A stretch of 7,482 bases of DNA from CAZKUR01 sp964556005 (GTDB taxonomy: Bacteria; Bacteroidota; Ignavibacteria; Ignavibacteriales; Ignavibacteriaceae). A program made the translations under genes and the position numbers. Where the stretch lies: contig CAZKUR010000135.1 of the NCBI GenBank assembly GCA_964556005.1, positions 1-7,482 on the forward strand, written 5' to 3'. The notes beneath the pieces are model-generated. The model was not told where the DNA came from. It searched no databases and saw nothing but the letters and a program-made list of their open reading frames with translations. Positions within the stretch are counted from its first letter, which is position 1. Every line of letters begins with the position of its first letter. Positions 5,489 through 7,482 of the stretch are shown one piece after another.

Positions 5489-6370
5489 GTGGCCAGGCTG
5501 GTCGATAGAAACAAGCTCTCTTTTCTCCTGCCTGGCCTTCTCTTTCTCTGCGCGGTCTATGCTGCTCCCATGGTCTATTCGATCGGCGTGACCCTTGTTC
5601 GATGGATCATGATCCGCCCGGACTTGGGAATTCGATTCGTCGGTCTGCACAACTACTCGGTGGTTCTTCGAGCGGTCTACACCTGGCTGAGCGTCGGAAG
5701 GACGCTTGTCTTCGTGGTAGGGGCGGTGGGTCTCGAGCTGGTTCTCGGCGTCGCAATTGCCCTTTTTCTGAACCGGAACTTCTTCGGAGCGCGCTTTCTT
5801 CAATCAATCATGCTCATCCCGTTCATGATGGCACCAATTGTTGTTGGCTTCGCTTGGCGCTTCCTCGTGAACAATGAGACAGGACCTCTTCCCAACCTGC
5901 TGTCGAGCGTCGGTCTCGGTGCCATCGTGAACCCGCCGCTCTTGGCGAATCCGAGGCTCGCCCTTCCCGTTCTCGCCGTAGTCGACGTTTGGCAGTTCAC
6001 CCCGTTTGTCATGCTGGTCGTCCTTGCCGGTCTCAAGGCACTTCCGACTGAGCCGTTCGAAGCCGCCCGTGCGGACGGGGCAACTCGATACCAGACCTTC
6101 TTTCGCGTCACTCTTCCGCTCCTGAAGCCGGCGATACTTGTTGCGGTGGTCATTCGAACACTGACCGCGCTTCGGTTATTCGATACGGTATTCATAATGA
6201 CCGGCGGCGGCCCTGGCAATTCTACCGAGGTCCTCTCGTTCTACGTCTACCGTCTGGCCTTCGAGACGTACGACATGGGCAAAGCCGGTACGGTCGGTAT
6301 CATCGCCCTCCTCATCGCAATGTTGTTGACGCTCCTGTACATTCGCACGATAGGAGTCGAGAAGCAGTGA
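5489..6370 (+). CDS. ABC sugar-type permease, MalF/UgpA-like
   Basis: This 293-residue inner-membrane permease has six predicted membrane segments (about 11-34, 70-95, 103-125, 157-183, 212-236 and 262-287). The EAA motif that docks the ATPase is at 191-210: Glu191-Ala-Ala, Asp196-Gly197-Ala, and Leu209-Pro210. Downstream, Met-Thr-Gly-Gly-Gly-Pro-Gly-Asn (237-244) is the usual signature of the MalF-like first permease of CUT1 importers. It lacks the extra N-terminal helices and large periplasmic loop of E. coli MalF and is closer in size to UgpA or LacF types. The start is GTG, set by GGGAGG at 5475-5480. It lies 25 nt after the binding-protein gene and overlaps the next permease by 4 nt. Confidence 0.93.
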   Translation: MARLVDRNKLSFLLPGLLFLCAVYAAPMVYSIGVTLVRWIMIRPDLGIRFVGLHNYSVVLRAVYTWLSVGRTLVFVVGAVGLELVLGVAIALFLNRNFFGARFLQSIMLIPFMMAPIVVGFAWRFLVNNETGPLPNLLSSVGLGAIVNPPLLANPRLALPVLAVVDVWQFTPFVMLVVLAGLKALPTEPFEAARADGATRYQTFFRVTLPLLKPAILVAVVIRTLTALRLFDTVFIMTGGGPGNSTEVLSFYVYRLAFETYDMGKAGTVGIIALLIAMLLTLLYIRTIGVEKQ

Positions 6371-7188
6371 AACACCGTTCAGTGCCCGCGATAATCGGCA
6401 CCGTGCTCGTCTCCCTCGCTCTTCTGGCATGGGTCTTCTACCCCCTTGGGTGGGTCCTGGTCTCGAGCATCAAACCTCCCTCAGAAGTCTTCTCGGGCGC
6501 CTGGTTCGGATTCAGGCCCACTCTCGAAAACTACGCTCAGATCTTGAGAGGCGGAGAGTTTCTCAAATCCTTTATCAACAGTCTCATTGTGACCTGTTGC
6601 TCCATTGTCCTCGCCCTTGCCGTGGGAACGCCTGCTGCCTACGGTCTCTCGCGATTTCGCTATCGCTTGGGCACCGCCACGATGATCTTCGTGCTTATGG
6701 CCAGGATGACACCCCCTGTGGTCCTCGCAGTTCCCTTCTTCCTGATCGCGCGGTGGTTGGGGGTGTCGAACACCTATCTCGCCCTCGTTGTCATGGGGAC
6801 ATTTCTTGCCGTCCCCTTTGTGATTTGGATGATGCGCGGTTTCATCGCAGAGATCCCCGCTGAAATTGAGGAATCGGCCATCGTCGAGGGCTGTTCGAGG
6901 GGCGAAGCGGCGCTTAGAATCGTTCTCCCGCTTGTGGCTCCCGGATTGGCGGCAACCGCAGTCCTGTGCGCCCTGCTGGTTTGGAACGAGTTCCTTTTCG
7001 TGCTTATCCTGAGCGGCCCGCAAACGCGGACCCTTCCCGTGTTAGTTAACTCATACGTATCCGAACGCTCGATTCCCTGGGGAGCGATGAGCGCTGCCGG
7101 AGTGGTGACTGTCGCACCCCTCATCCTTTTCGGCCTCCTGTCACAGAAACACCTGGTCCGCGGTCTGACCATGGGCAGCATAAAATAG
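6367..7188 (+). CDS. ABC sugar-type permease, MalG/UgpE-like
   Basis: This 273-residue partner permease has six membrane segments (about 10-33, 70-93, 104-128, 136-158, 190-212 and 240-260). Its EAA loop is at 168-188 (Glu168-Glu-Ser-Ala, Gly175, Leu187-Pro188). The Trp-Asn-Glu-Phe-Leu-Phe motif (206-211) and a C-terminal Val-Arg-Gly-Leu-Thr-x-Gly-Ser-Ile-Lys tail are characteristic of MalG-type subunits. With the upstream permease it forms the heterodimeric channel. The GTG start overlaps the previous stop codon (GTGA) with AGGAG ten bases upstream, so translation is probably coupled. No ATPase gene follows within the window, so the energising subunit must be supplied from elsewhere, as in systems with a shared MsiK/UgpC-type ATPase, or from beyond 7482. 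Confidence 0.93.
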   Translation: MKHRSVPAIIGTVLVSLALLAWVFYPLGWVLVSSIKPPSEVFSGAWFGFRPTLENYAQILRGGEFLKSFINSLIVTCCSIVLALAVGTPAAYGLSRFRYRLGTATMIFVLMARMTPPVVLAVPFFLIARWLGVSNTYLALVVMGTFLAVPFVIWMMRGFIAEIPAEIEESAIVEGCSRGEAALRIVLPLVAPGLAATAVLCALLVWNEFLFVLILSGPQTRTLPVLVNSYVSERSIPWGAMSAAGVVTVAPLILFGLLSQKHLVRGLTMGSIK

Positions 7189-7352
7189 TCTCTCACAATT
7201 CGCAGAGCTCTGATCGGCAGGAAGGAACTGTAGACCGGGTAGTTGCGGCTCAACAGTCAGGGGGAATCATCAGGAGATCTCCAGAGAGCCCGAAGAACGA
7301 GCTCACAAGAGCGAGAGCGACGAGCCCCCCGGAGACGTCGGAGGCGCACGTA
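7189..7352. other. post-operon region, nothing clear
   Basis: I see no hairpin with a T-run that would end the operon, and no secure gene. The plus strand is purine-rich (many GAG, AGA and GCG triplets). Its complement on the minus strand reads as a hydrophobic frame ending at TGA 7250-7252, which is probably a mirror effect but cannot be excluded as a convergent gene's end. Confidence 0.4.
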
Positions 7353-7482
7353 GTGATTCCGGGCACGACACCGACCGTCGCGAAGGCGTTTGCGCCGGCG
7401 GCGTCGGATCTCCTCGCTCGCTGGTATCTTCTCCGCGCCCCGATTCCCGAGGCGCTTTGCCGGAAAATGAGTGATACCTTCT
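7353..7482 (+). CDS. possible start of next gene, partial
   Basis: A GTG at 7353 is preceded by GGAGG (7340-7344) at an ideal 8-nt spacing, and the frame runs off the window after 43 codons without a stop. The encoded start (Ile-Pro-Gly-Thr-Thr-Pro, later a Leu-Leu-Ala-Arg-Trp-Tyr-Leu-Leu stretch) matches no family I recognise. ATG 7468 in the same frame could also be the start. The opposite strand is open across the same bases, so this call rests mainly on the ribosome-binding site and on the operon's direction. Confidence 0.3.
   Translation, partial: MIPGTTPTVAKAFAPAASDLLARWYLLRAPIPEALCRKMSDTF

Overview
The window looks like chromosomal DNA of a Gram-negative bacterium with moderately high G+C. 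It encodes a secreted beta-barrel-like protein and a periplasmic-type solute-binding protein. The Ala-Ser-Gly-Glu-Pro-Glu sequence after the binding protein's signal peptide resembles that of many spirochaete (Spirochaetales) binding proteins. A spirochaete origin is therefore my best guess, but it is an inference from style and not from a marker gene.

Left part (1-2224). The first ~400 bases hold no gene I can assign with confidence. On the minus strand at the very edge there is a short hydrophobic reading frame that may be the broken end of a membrane-protein gene. A promoter with a perfect TATAAT, whose -35 sits inside a perfect 8-bp inverted repeat, precedes an exported protein made of six Asp-box (BNR) repeats (531-1514, +). 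A small signal-peptide-bearing protein, probably an outer-membrane beta-barrel (1616-2224, -), converges on it.

Right part (2525-7188). Five plus-strand genes form one tight operon: a GntR/HutC-type regulator, a uridine-phosphorylase-like nucleoside phosphorylase, a sugar-type (CUT1) periplasmic binding protein, and two MalF/MalG-type permeases. Gaps are 12 nt, a 4-nt overlap, 25 nt and a 4-nt overlap. The operon is driven by a near-consensus promoter (TTGACA, 17-nt spacer, TATACT). Two inverted repeats with GntR-like GT...AC cores lie between its -10 box and the regulator's start codon, which suggests autoregulation by the first gene. No ATPase gene is visible, so the importer must use one encoded elsewhere or further downstream.

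The working model is that the importer brings in a nucleoside or other N-riboside, the phosphorylase splits it into base and ribose-1-phosphate, and the regulator senses the substrate or a product. The most interesting point is that the phosphorylase keeps the phosphate- and ribose-binding residues of uridine phosphorylase. It has lost the Gln/Arg pair that reads uracil, and it carries a glutamate where purine nucleoside phosphorylase has its catalytic aspartate. The true substrate may thus be neither uridine nor a standard purine nucleoside.

The last ~290 bases contain no secure gene. A reading frame with a good ribosome-binding site starts at 7353 and runs off the end, but the opposite strand is also open there.
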